A stretch of 64,000 nt of DNA from Neohoeflea coraliihabitans. GTDB lineage: Bacteria > Pseudomonadota > Alphaproteobacteria > Rhizobiales > Rhizobiaceae. The notes under the pieces are model-generated. The model ran no database searches, was not told the origin of the DNA, and was given only the letters and a program-made list of their open reading frames with translations. This document shows, piece after piece, positions 25,899-34,179 of this stretch. The stretch spans positions 1 to 64,000 of the forward strand of contig NZ_JAHWQX010000004.1 of the NCBI RefSeq assembly GCF_019334345.1. Reading direction: 5' to 3'. Position 1 is the stretch's first letter. Every line of letters starts with the position of its first letter. The position numbers were made by a program, and so were the translations under genes.

Positions 25899-27173
25899 TC
25901 AAAAGCGCCGGTCGATGGCCTTCTGGCGTCCGGGAAGGGTCAGCTGCATTGGCGTTTTCGCTCGCCGTGCGATCACCTGTCCCTTGGAAATTACCAGCAG
26001 CCGGTCGGCCCTGAGCCGGATGGCTTCCACCGGATCGGACGCATCGAGCACCACCAGGCTGGCCGCTGCGCCTTTGTGCAGGCCGTAGCCGTCAAGGCCG
26101 AGGATCGCGGCGCTTTCGCTGGTCACCATGTCATAACAGCGCCGCATCTCCGCTGGGCTCGTCATCTGCCCGACATGCAAGGCCATGAAGGCGACATCCA
26201 GAAGGTCGGCGGTGCCCAGCGAATACCAGGGATCGAGCACGCAGTCCTGGCCGAAACCGACCCGGATGCCGTGCGCCAGCATCTCGCGGACGCGCGTCAT
26301 GCCACGCCGCTTCGGATAGCTGTCATGCCGGCCCTGCAAGGTGATGTTGATCAGCGGATTGGGGATCGCCGCCACCTGCGCCTCCGCCATCAGCGGCAAC
26401 AGTTTCGAGACATAGTAATTGTCCATCGAATGCATCGATGTCAGGTGCGAGCCGGCGACCCGGCCATGCAGCCCGAGCCGTTGCGTCTCGTAGACCAGCT
26501 GTTCGATATGCCGCGACTGCGGATCATCGCTCTCGTCGCAATGCATGTCGACCCGGAGCCCGCGCGCCGCGGCGATCTCGCAAAGTTCCGTCACCGAAGC
26601 CCGGCCGTCGGCCATCGTGCGCTCGAAATGCGGAATGCCGCCCACCACGTCGACGCCCATGTCCAGCGCTTCAAGTGTGCACTTGCGGGCGTTCGGCGCG
26701 CGGTACAGCCCGTCCTGCGGAAAGGCCACCAGCTGCAGATCGATATAGTCCCTGATCTGCTCGCGCACCGACAGCAGCGCCCGCACTCCCTTCAGCCCGT
26801 CTTCATCGGAGGTGTCGACATGGCTGCGGATCGCCAGCAGACCCATCGAGGCGGCCCAGTCGCAGTAATCGAGCGCCCGCGCTGCAATTTCCTCTTCTGT
26901 CTGCACCGGTTTCAACTCGCCCCACAGCGCGATGCCTTCGAGCAACGTGCCGGAGGCATTGATGCGCGGCCGCCCGTAGGACAGTGTCGCGTCCATGTGG
27001 AAATGCGGATCGACAAAGGGCGGACTGACAAGATGACCGGAAACGTCGATCGTCTCACCGGCCTCGGCCGCAATGCCCGCCTCGACGGCCGCGATTTCGC
27101 CGCCCGACAGGCCGATATCGGCATGGGTGCCGTCCGGCAGCACGCCGCCCTTCAAGAGAATGTCGAAACTCAT
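25899..27173 (-). CDS. codA: Cytosine deaminase-like amidohydrolase
   Basis: A 424-residue metal-dependent amidohydrolase. Metal ligands are visible in VDPHFHMDATL, in the HCDESDDP segment that marks the cytosine deaminase clade, and in GFGQDCVLDPWY. The family deaminates cytosine to uracil, with relatives acting on isoguanine, creatinine or triazine products. Its ATG overlaps the stop of the upstream permease (ATGA), so it belongs to the bmp/ABC operon. Coupling to a nucleoside/nucleobase importer supports a salvage role: the transporter brings in a base or nucleoside and this enzyme deaminates it. The exact substrate is inferred. Confidence 0.82.
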   Translation of the reverse strand: MSFDILLKGGVLPDGTHADIGLSGGEIAAVEAGIAAEAGETIDVSGHLVSPPFVDPHFHMDATLSYGRPRINASGTLLEGIALWGELKPVQTEEEIAARALDYCDWAASMGLLAIRSHVDTSDEDGLKGVRALLSVREQIRDYIDLQLVAFPQDGLYRAPNARKCTLEALDMGVDVVGGIPHFERTMADGRASVTELCEIAAARGLRVDMHCDESDDPQSRHIEQLVYETQRLGLHGRVAGSHLTSMHSMDNYYVSKLLPLMAEAQVAAIPNPLINITLQGRHDSYPKRRGMTRVREMLAHGIRVGFGQDCVLDPWYSLGTADLLDVAFMALHVGQMTSPAEMRRCYDMVTSESAAILGLDGYGLHKGAAASLVVLDASDPVEAIRLRADRLLVISKGQVIARRAKTPMQLTLPGRQKAIDRRF

Positions 27174-28111
27174 CTCTCACCTTTCTGATAGGGCACCATC
27201 AGCGCCTTCGGATAGGCCACCCGCCGGGCCACCAGCACCAGGGCGGCGATCGACAGGATATAGGGCATCATCAAAAACACCTGATAGGGGATCACCCCGC
27301 CGGTCAGTTGCTGCAGCCGCACCTGATAGGCATCGAATGCGGCAAACAGAATGGCCCCGATCAGCGCCTTGCCGGGCCGCCACGAGCCGAAGACGACCAG
27401 CGCGATTGCGATCCAGCCCCGGCCATTGATCATTTCGAAAAAGAACGAATTGAACGCCGACATGGTCAGGAACGCACCACCGATCGCCATCAGCGCCGAA
27501 CCGGCCATCACCGCTCCGATGCGCACCGCCGAGACGGAAATGCCCTGGGCTTCCACGGCGCTCGGATTTTCGCCCACCGCCCGCACCGCCACGCCTGCTG
27601 GTGTGCGGTACAGCACCCACGCCACAACCGCGACGCTGACAAAGGCCAGATAGGTCAGCGGCGTCTGCTCGAACAGCGCCGGGCCGAGAATCGGAATCTC
27701 TGAAAGGCCCGGAATGGCGAGAGGTTGAAAGGCCTCGATCTTTGGTGGCGAGGAGACTTCCGGCAGCAAGAGGCGATAGGTGAAATAGGTCAGCGATGTG
27801 GCCAGCAGCGTGATGCCGATGCCGATGACATGCTGTGACAGGCCGAGGGGAACGGTCAGAACGCCGTGCAGCAGCCCGAATGCCGCCCCCGTCAGCGCCG
27901 CGATCATCACACCGGTCCACAGATCGAAGCCGAGATAGACGGTGAACCAGCCGGCGAACGCCCCGGCGGTCATGATCCCCTCAATGCCGAGATTGAGGAC
28001 GCCAGCGCGTTCGCAGATTAATTCGCCCATGGTCGCGAAGATCAGCGGCGAGGCGATGCGGATGGCCGCCGCCCAGAAACTCGCCGTCAGAAGAATGTCG
28101 AAGGCTTCCAT
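27170..28111 (-). CDS. Nucleoside-type ABC transporter permease (NupQ/YufQ-like)
   Basis: A 313-residue integral membrane permease of the BPD_transp_2 family, with about eight to nine hydrophobic segments. FATMGELICERAGVLNLGIEGIMTAGAFAGW, split at residues 27-57, is a very strong signature of the Bmp-type nucleoside permeases. It lies four bases downstream of its partner permease and overlaps the codA-like gene by four bases. Works with the other permease, the double ATPase and the BmpA-like receptor encoded upstream. Confidence 0.92.
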   Translation of the reverse strand: MEAFDILLTASFWAAAIRIASPLIFATMGELICERAGVLNLGIEGIMTAGAFAGWFTVYLGFDLWTGVMIAALTGAAFGLLHGVLTVPLGLSQHVIGIGITLLATSLTYFTYRLLLPEVSSPPKIEAFQPLAIPGLSEIPILGPALFEQTPLTYLAFVSVAVVAWVLYRTPAGVAVRAVGENPSAVEAQGISVSAVRIGAVMAGSALMAIGGAFLTMSAFNSFFFEMINGRGWIAIALVVFGSWRPGKALIGAILFAAFDAYQVRLQQLTGGVIPYQVFLMMPYILSIAALVLVARRVAYPKALMVPYQKGER

Positions 28112-28115
28112 GGCG

Positions 28116-29186
28116 TTACCTCCACCGGATGCGGTAGCGCATCAGCATCATCGCCGTCACCATGGCCAGCAATGCGCTCGCCACCATCACCTGCGCGATG
28201 TAGCTCGGCACATTCGCCGAACGGCTCATCGCATCGGCACCGACGAAGATTCCCGCGACGAAGATCGCCGCGATCACCACGCCAAGCGGGTGCAGCATCG
28301 CCAGCATCGCCACGACGATGCCCGTGTAGCCGTAGCCGGGCGACAGATCGAGCGTCAGATTGCCCTTCAATCCGGCAACCTCCGAAAAGCCCGCCAGCGC
28401 CGCCAGTCCGCCCGACAGCAGCGCCGTCTTGGCCAGCACACGGTTGACCGGAATGCCGGCAAAGCGTGCCGCCTCGGCATTGTGGCCGACGGCCCGCATC
28501 TCGTAACCGAGCACGGTTTTCTTCATGATGAACCAGATGATGCCGGCCGCGACCAGCGCCAGCACGAAGCCGAAATGCAGCCGCTTGCCCTTGATCAGGC
28601 GCGGCAGTTTGGCCTCGGCAATCACCTTTTCCGATTGCGGCCAGCCGAGCCCGGTCGGATCCTTCAGTGGCCCTTCAAGCAGCAGCGAGACGAACAGGAT
28701 GACGATGAAATTGAGCAGCAGCGTCGTCACCACCTCGTCGACCCCGAAGCGGGTCTTCAGCAGCGCCGGGCCAAGCAGCACCAGGGCACCGGCCAGCATC
28801 GCCGCCATCATGATCAGCGGGATCAGGCCATAGGCCGGGATCGTCACCGCCCCGGTGCCGATCACCACCGTCATCACCGCGCCCATGTACAGCTGCGCCT
28901 CGGCGCCGATGTTCCACAGTTTGGCGCGGAAGGCGACGGCGACGGCGAGGCCGGTGAAGATCAGCGGCGTCGCCCGGGTCAGCGTTTCCAGCGCCGCGAA
29001 TTGCGAACCGGCGGCGCCTTTGGCGACCAGCCAGAACACGGTCAGCGGATTGGCGCCGGCCGCCATCACCAGAAGCGAGGCAAAGACCAGCGCCGCGGCA
29101 AGCGCCAGCACGGTCAGCGACAGCGACCGCGTCAGCGAGGAAGCTGCGCGTGGTTCAAGCCGCATCCGAGGCGCTCCCATGCTCAT
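28116..29186 (-). CDS. Nucleoside-type ABC transporter permease (NupP/YufP-like)
   Basis: A permease of about 356 residues, BPD_transp_2 family, with around ten hydrophobic segments. LWNIGAEAQLYMGAVM and the central LGYEMRAVGHNAEAARFAGI motif are typical of the larger Bmp-type permease. The start overlaps the end of the ATPase gene by about 30 bases; ATG 29186 is used, with ATG 29180 or 29165 as alternatives. Forms the translocation pore with the NupQ-like protein. Confidence 0.92.
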   Translation of the reverse strand: MSMGAPRMRLEPRAASSLTRSLSLTVLALAAALVFASLLVMAAGANPLTVFWLVAKGAAGSQFAALETLTRATPLIFTGLAVAVAFRAKLWNIGAEAQLYMGAVMTVVIGTGAVTIPAYGLIPLIMMAAMLAGALVLLGPALLKTRFGVDEVVTTLLLNFIVILFVSLLLEGPLKDPTGLGWPQSEKVIAEAKLPRLIKGKRLHFGFVLALVAAGIIWFIMKKTVLGYEMRAVGHNAEAARFAGIPVNRVLAKTALLSGGLAALAGFSEVAGLKGNLTLDLSPGYGYTGIVVAMLAMLHPLGVVIAAIFVAGIFVGADAMSRSANVPSYIAQVMVASALLAMVTAMMLMRYRIRWR

Positions 29187-30711
29187 CAAAGCCGTGTCCG
29201 GCCATCAGAATACCGAGATCGCGCTGGCTGCGCGCGCCGCGCGCCGAGGGTGCTGACAGGCGTCCCTGCGACATCACGATGATGCGGTCCGACAGGGCCT
29301 GGATCTCGTCGAGATCCTCGGAAATCAGCAGGATCGCCGCCCCCCGGTCGCGCGCCTCGACCAGGCGCCTGTGCACATAGGCCACGGCGCCCACATCGAG
29401 CCCGCGGGTCGGCTGGCTGGCGAGTATCACCTCCGGATCGCCATCAAGCGCCCGTCCGAGAATGAGTTTCTGCATGTTGCCGCCGGACAAAAGCCGCACG
29501 CGCGCTTCTTCGGAGGGGCATTTCACGTCATAGGCGGCAATGATCTGGCGCGCGAAAGCCGCCGCTGCCGCCCAGTCAAGAATGCCCAGGCGCGAAAAGC
29601 GCCGGCTGCGATAGCCCTCGGAAATGACATTCTCGGTGACGCTCATATCGCCGATCATGCCGGTCGCATGCCGGTCCTCGGGGATGCGTCCGAGCCGCCG
29701 CGCCAGTGCCTGGCGCGGCGACCAGCGCGCCATCGTCTCGCCGCGAATGCTGATCGTGCCCGCGCTCAGGGGCAGGGTGCCGGCGATCGCTGCCGCCAGC
29801 GCCGCCTGTCCATTTCCCGAAATGCCGGCCAGGCCGGTGATCTCGCCGGCTCTCAGTTCCAGACTGACACCGTTCAGCCCGGCGCCGCCATAGCTGCGTG
29901 TCCGCGCATTGGCCAGCGCGAACAGGACCGGTCCCGGCGTCGCCGGCGCCACCTCATCCTGGGCCAGTTCGGCGCCGACCATCAGATGCGCCAGGTCCTG
30001 CGCCGACGTCTCGCCGATTGCCCGCGTACCCGCCACCGCGCCGGCCCGCAGCACGACGACCCTGTCGCTGACCGCCATCACTTCGTGCAGCTTGTGCGAG
30101 ATGAAGATCACCGACAGCCCGTCGGCGACCAGCTTCTTGAGGGTCGCAAACAGCGCCTCGCACTCCATCGGCGTCAGCACCGCCGTCGGTTCGTCGAGAA
30201 TCAGAATGCGCGCGTCGCGATACAGCGCCTTGAGGATCTCCACCCTCTGGCGCTCGCCCACCGAAAGATCCTTGATCTGCGCCTGCGCATCGACGGCCAG
30301 CCCGTAATCGCGCGCCAGGCGGTCAATGCGGGTCCGCGCCGCCCGCCGGTCCAGCCTCGGCCGGAACAGTCGCTGCGTGCCGAGCACGATATTGTCGAGC
30401 ACGCTCATCTGTTCGGCGAGAGTAAAATGCTGGTGCACCATGCCGATCCCGGCGGCCAGGGCAGCGCGCGGTTCGCCGGCCGGCAGCGGTCGTCCCTCGA
30501 CCTCGATGCGTCCGGCATCGGCCGTGTAGTGGCCGAACAGGATGTTCATCAGCGTCGTCTTGCCGGCGCCGTTTTCGCCGAGCAGCGCCACCACCTCGCC
30601 GCGCTTCAGCGTCAGCGAGATGGCGTCATTGGCGGTCAGCGCGCCGAAGTGTTTGGTGATCCCCGCGAGGCGGAGAACAGTCTCCGCCTCGTCCCCCGCT
30701 GTGTCCGGCAT
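29155..30711 (-). CDS. Nucleoside-type ABC transporter ATPase with two ABC domains (NupO/YufO-like)
   Basis: A 518-residue protein with two fused ATPase domains. Domain 1 (about 8-240) has Walker A GENGAGKTTLM, signature LSVGERQRVEI and Walker B ILILDEPTAVLTP. Domain 2 (about 260-505) has a degenerate Walker A (GISGNGQAAL), signature LLSGGNMQKLILGRAL and an altered Walker B (VILASQPTRGLD). Such one-sided degeneration is usual in the ribose/nucleoside double ATPases. The start codon overlaps the receptor stop by one base. Powers the two permeases encoded downstream. Confidence 0.93.
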   Translation of the reverse strand: MPDTAGDEAETVLRLAGITKHFGALTANDAISLTLKRGEVVALLGENGAGKTTLMNILFGHYTADAGRIEVEGRPLPAGEPRAALAAGIGMVHQHFTLAEQMSVLDNIVLGTQRLFRPRLDRRAARTRIDRLARDYGLAVDAQAQIKDLSVGERQRVEILKALYRDARILILDEPTAVLTPMECEALFATLKKLVADGLSVIFISHKLHEVMAVSDRVVVLRAGAVAGTRAIGETSAQDLAHLMVGAELAQDEVAPATPGPVLFALANARTRSYGGAGLNGVSLELRAGEITGLAGISGNGQAALAAAIAGTLPLSAGTISIRGETMARWSPRQALARRLGRIPEDRHATGMIGDMSVTENVISEGYRSRRFSRLGILDWAAAAAFARQIIAAYDVKCPSEEARVRLLSGGNMQKLILGRALDGDPEVILASQPTRGLDVGAVAYVHRRLVEARDRGAAILLISEDLDEIQALSDRIIVMSQGRLSAPSARGARSQRDLGILMAGHGFDEHGSASDAA

Positions 30712-31757
30712 CAGCTGGATTTGGGCTCGGAATCATCGATCTCGACGGTAAATGAGCCGTCCAGGATCGCCTTTCTCTTCTCTTCAACCAGCTTCATGGC
30801 CTCTTCTGGGACCTTGCCCTCGAAGGTGCCGAGCGGCGCCAGCGACGAGCCTTTTTCCTTCATGAAGGAATAGACGCCGTAATCCTCGGCCTTGAAGCTC
30901 CCGTCGCGGACCTTGGCAATCGCCGCATCGAGCGTCGGTTCGAAATGCCACAGCGCCGATGCCACCACCGTGTCGGGATAGTCGGACTGCGTGTCGATGA
31001 CATTGCCGATCGCCAGAAGCCCCTTTTCCTGGGCCGCGTCCGACACGCCGAAGCGCTCGGCATAGAGCACGTCGGCGCCGCCATCGATCTGCGCGAATGC
31101 CGTCTCCTTGGCTTTCGGCGGATCGAACCAGGAGCCGATGAAGGCGACCTGGAATTCGACCTCCGGATTGATCTCGCGGGCGCCGGCCATGAAGGCATTC
31201 ATCAACCGGTTGACCTCGGGAATCGGATAGCCGCCGACCATGCCGATATTGTTGCTCTCGGTCATGGCGCCGGCAATGATCCCGGTCAGATAGGAGGCAT
31301 CCTGGATGTAGTTGTCGAACACTGCGAAATTCGGGTTGGCATCGTCCGGCTTGAAGGAGGAGCCGATCAGGAAGGCGGTGTCCGGATAGTCGGCGGCAAC
31401 AGCGCGGGCGGCGTCCTCGACGGCAAAGGCCTCGCCGACGATCAGGTCATGGCCGGCCTCCGCATATTCGCGCATGACGCGCTCATAATCGTTGTTCGAC
31501 ACGCTTTCCGAGAACACGTATTCGATGTCGCCGCGCTCCTTTGCCGCCTGCGCCGCCTTGTGAATACGGCTAACCCATTGCTGCTCCACCGGCACGGTGT
31601 AGATCGCCGCGACCTTGATCGGCTCTTCCTGGGCCGCAGCCGGACCGATAAAGCCGGGCAGCGTGGCCGACAGCGCCAGGGTGGCCACGGCGGCGGCGCC
31701 GCTGGCCAGCAGCTGCCGGCGTTTGACGAGAATTTTCGGGGCAGGGGATTTGGACAT
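30711..31757 (-). CDS. BmpA-family nucleoside/nucleobase-binding protein
   Basis: A 348-residue exported receptor of the basic membrane lipoprotein (Bmp/Med) family. The N-terminus MSKSPAPKILVKRRQLLASGAAAVATLALSA carries a twin-arginine-like or long Sec signal, with AAA-Q cleavage near residue 40. The mature domain has the YIQDASYLTGIIAGAMT and NIGMVGGYPIPEVNRLMNAF segments that mark the family. It is promoter-proximal in the operon. Known family members bind purine nucleosides, guanosine or riboflavin. With the codA-like gene in the operon, a nucleobase or nucleoside is likely here. Confidence 0.9.
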   Translation of the reverse strand: MSKSPAPKILVKRRQLLASGAAAVATLALSATLPGFIGPAAAQEEPIKVAAIYTVPVEQQWVSRIHKAAQAAKERGDIEYVFSESVSNNDYERVMREYAEAGHDLIVGEAFAVEDAARAVAADYPDTAFLIGSSFKPDDANPNFAVFDNYIQDASYLTGIIAGAMTESNNIGMVGGYPIPEVNRLMNAFMAGAREINPEVEFQVAFIGSWFDPPKAKETAFAQIDGGADVLYAERFGVSDAAQEKGLLAIGNVIDTQSDYPDTVVASALWHFEPTLDAAIAKVRDGSFKAEDYGVYSFMKEKGSSLAPLGTFEGKVPEEAMKLVEEKRKAILDGSFTVEIDDSEPKSS

Positions 31758-31797
31758 GTCAGACGCTCCTGTTGCGATGAAAGCTGTTCCGGGTAAT

Positions 31798-31815
31798 TTT
31801 TGACCAAACGTTAAA
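31798..31815 (-). promoter_or_regulatory. Candidate RutR-like operator upstream of the bmp operon
   Basis: TTGACCA at 31800-31806 is followed after two bases by CGTTAAA. The first half equals one half of the RutR consensus TTGACCAnnTGGTCAA; the second half matches at four of seven positions. It lies about 45 bases before the receptor start. RutR responds to pyrimidines, which would suit the cytosine-deaminase-like gene. This is a weak motif-based inference. Confidence 0.35.
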
Positions 31816-31963
31816 ACGCGTTTCCGCCCTTGGCAATGGGCGGCGCGCCTGACGGCGCGGAAAAGAGCGGTGCATCGCGGCGGCGTTTGCAGTTCGCCGG
31901 ATCTTGCTGATACAAGCGCCGGCGAGCGGCCCATCGAGCAGAAGCGCCGGAGCGCGACAATCC

Positions 31964-32971
31964 ATGTCCTTTCTCAGCACCTTTCTTGTCGGCGTCGTCA
32001 TCGCCGGCGGCGCCTATTTCATCGCCGGGGCGGTGCTGGCCGCCTCGCAGACCCCGAGCGCGCCGTCCGCGAAGAAGGGCGAAGGCCTGCAGTTCGGCCA
32101 CCTGCCGGCGCTCGACACCCGCACCGTGCCCGCGCCCGAGACCTTTCGGGCCGGCGATGGCGCCGAGCTGGTCTATCGCCGCTGGCCCGGTGAAAGCGCC
32201 CGGTCGCCGGCGCTCATTCTCCTGCACGGCTCCACCTGGCACGGCCGGCAGTTCTGGCATCTTGCCGCACAGCTGGCCGCGCAGGGCATCGAGGTGATCG
32301 TCCCGGATCTGCGCGGCCATGGCGAAGCGCCGCACAAGCGCGGTGACGTGGGTCATATCGGCCAGCTCGAGGACGATATCGCCGACCTCGTTGCTCATCT
32401 CGGCCTCAAGGCGGGCGAGCGCAAGCTGGTGATCGGCGGCCATTCCTCCGGCGGCGGCCTGACCGTGCGCTTTGCCGGTGGGCCGCATGCATCGCTCGCC
32501 GACGGCTTTGTGCTGCTCGCACCCTATCTTGGCTACAGGGCGCCGACCGCCAGGCCGCATTCGGGCAACTGGGCCTATCCGGCCACCCGCCGTATCATCG
32601 GCCTGTCGATGCTCAATGCCGCCGGCGTGCACCACCTTGACCACCTGCCGGTGATTGCCTTCGCCGTGCCGGACCTTGTGCGGCGCAGCCCGCTGGGTAA
32701 GACGGTCACCGACACCTATTCGCATCGGCTGCTGACCAGCTATTCGCCGCGCCGCGATTATACCGCCGATCTGGCCGCCATCGACAGGCCGCTGCTGCTG
32801 ATTGCCGGCGCCGAGGACGAGGCGTTCCACGCGGACCAATTCGAGCCGACCATCTCGGCCCACACGGCCACCGGCCGCTATCACCTGATCGACGGGGAAA
32901 ACCATCTCGGCATCGTCGACAATGAGCAAACAGCGCCGCTGATCGCCGATTGGCTGAAAGAGCATTTCTAA
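31964..32971 (+). CDS. Alpha/beta hydrolase with N-terminal membrane anchor
   Basis: A protein of about 335 residues. Residues 2-28 (SFLSTFLVGVVIAGGAYFIAGAVLA) are a signal anchor. The remainder is an alpha/beta hydrolase: oxyanion region LILLHGSTWHGRQFW, nucleophile elbow IGGHSSGGGLTVRFAGG with the serine between glycine and histidine, aspartate region LLLIAGAEDEAFH and the histidine in GENHLGIVD. It resembles serine aminopeptidase/monoacylglycerol lipase-type lysophospholipases. Substrate is unknown. It converges with fosX, with six bases between stops, and diverges from the bmp operon. Confidence 0.82.
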   Translation: MSFLSTFLVGVVIAGGAYFIAGAVLAASQTPSAPSAKKGEGLQFGHLPALDTRTVPAPETFRAGDGAELVYRRWPGESARSPALILLHGSTWHGRQFWHLAAQLAAQGIEVIVPDLRGHGEAPHKRGDVGHIGQLEDDIADLVAHLGLKAGERKLVIGGHSSGGGLTVRFAGGPHASLADGFVLLAPYLGYRAPTARPHSGNWAYPATRRIIGLSMLNAAGVHHLDHLPVIAFAVPDLVRRSPLGKTVTDTYSHRLLTSYSPRRDYTADLAAIDRPLLLIAGAEDEAFHADQFEPTISAHTATGRYHLIDGENHLGIVDNEQTAPLIADWLKEHF

Positions 32972-32977
32972 AAGGTT

Positions 32978-33382
32978 CTAGCCGCGCGCGTAGCGCGCCA
33001 GCCGCGTCGCCAGCGTGCCCGTATGCAGTTCGAACAGGTGATTGTCGTAGTCGTGAAAATAGATCGAGCGGCCTTCGCCGGCAATGCGGGCGCGGCCCTC
33101 GCGCACATCGAGGCCGAGCGCTTCAATGCGCGCCAGCCGCGCCTCGTACTCGTCCTCGGCAATCTTGAAGGCGACGTGATTGTAGCTCCGCTCGCCGAGT
33201 GCCGGACCTTGCATCACCGCCACCCAGACGCCGCCAATATCGAAAAACCGTTCCGGCGACAGGGAATGGCTGGCCGCGCCGCTGTCATAGGTCTTTTCCG
33301 CATCCAGCACCGTGACGAGCAGCTTTTCCATCCGGTCAAGATCGCTGACGATGAAGGTGATATGGCTGAGCCCCTCGACCAT
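32978..33382 (-). CDS. fosX: Fosfomycin resistance epoxide hydrolase FosX
   Basis: A 134-residue vicinal-oxygen-chelate enzyme that opens the fosfomycin epoxide with water. The metal ligands fall at the positions known for Mesorhizobium FosX: His7 (LSHITF), His69 (YNHVAF) and Glu118 (LFELH). The general base Glu44 (LSPERFF) that separates FosX from glutathione-using FosA is also present. The start at MVEGLSHI reproduces the family N-terminus; the frame extends 67 codons upstream without homology. It is a stand-alone gene, convergent with a hydrolase, and looks like a normal chromosomal gene rather than an acquired cassette. Confidence 0.92.
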   Translation of the reverse strand: MVEGLSHITFIVSDLDRMEKLLVTVLDAEKTYDSGAASHSLSPERFFDIGGVWVAVMQGPALGERSYNHVAFKIAEDEYEARLARIEALGLDVREGRARIAGEGRSIYFHDYDNHLFELHTGTLATRLARYARG

Positions 33383-33604
33383 CTGGTTCTCCCGGGTGGT
33401 GAATTGCCGGACTGCGGATGCCCGTGCTGCACGGCGAATGCGACCGGACAATGCCACCGCCGCGCCCGCCCGGCAACGGCTGATCGCCGCAGCCGCAGCC
33501 AGGTCGGTAGACCGCCCGAAGCCATGCACGGCGCATCGCCCGCCCTTGGCGGCGCGCCGCCGCTGCGCTAGACAAACCCTCAAACCGGCCCTGAAGGATA
33601 TTTC

Positions 33605-34129
33605 ATGAAAATTGTCGCCGTCACCATTTCCGACCGCGCCAGCCGCGGTGAATACGAGGACAAGAGCGGCCCGGCGTTGGAAGACTGGCTGCGCCGCGCC
33701 ATCTCCTCCGCCTTCGAGATGCAGCGCCGCGTCATCCCCGACGGCCTGGAGAGCGTGCGTGACACGCTGATTGATCTCTGCGACGTCGAGGGAGCTGATC
33801 TGGTGCTGACCACCGGCGGCACCGGCCCCAGCCCGCGTGATCTGACCCCGGAAGCGATGCGCCAGGTGATCACCATGGAACTGCCCGGCTTCGGGGAACT
33901 GATGCGCCGCGTCAGCCTCGAGGAAGTGCCGACCGCCATCCTGTCGCGGCAGACGGCGGGGGTGCGAGGCACCACACTGATCATCAATGTGCCGGGCAAG
34001 CCGGCGGCGATCGACATCTGCCTCAACGCGGTCTTTCCCGCCGTGCCCTATTGCCTCGATCTGATCGGCGCCGGCCGCATCGAGACCCGCGACGAGGTCA
34101 TCAAGGCCTTCCGACCCAAGGGCGCGTGA
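33605..34129 (+). CDS. mog: Molybdopterin adenylyltransferase (MogA/MoaB family)
   Basis: A 174-residue cytoplasmic enzyme that adenylates molybdopterin before molybdenum insertion. The family core is clear: IVAVTISDRASRGEYEDKSGP at the start, DLVLTTGGTGPSPRDLTPEA in the middle, and INVPGKPAAIDICL near the end. The length fits MogA. It begins just 27 bases after a purine-rich intergenic region and converges with cysN. No other molybdenum-cofactor gene is in the window. Confidence 0.92.
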   Translation: MKIVAVTISDRASRGEYEDKSGPALEDWLRRAISSAFEMQRRVIPDGLESVRDTLIDLCDVEGADLVLTTGGTGPSPRDLTPEAMRQVITMELPGFGELMRRVSLEEVPTAILSRQTAGVRGTTLIINVPGKPAAIDICLNAVFPAVPYCLDLIGAGRIETRDEVIKAFRPKGA

Positions 34130-34179
34130 TACTGCGCGCCTGACCTACGGGGCGCGACCGCCGCCGCAACCGGCCTTGA

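Noticed and set aside
27308-29256. Several plus-strand frames opposite the nucleoside permeases
   Set aside because: They mirror hydrophobic minus-strand genes and show no homology or ribosome sites.
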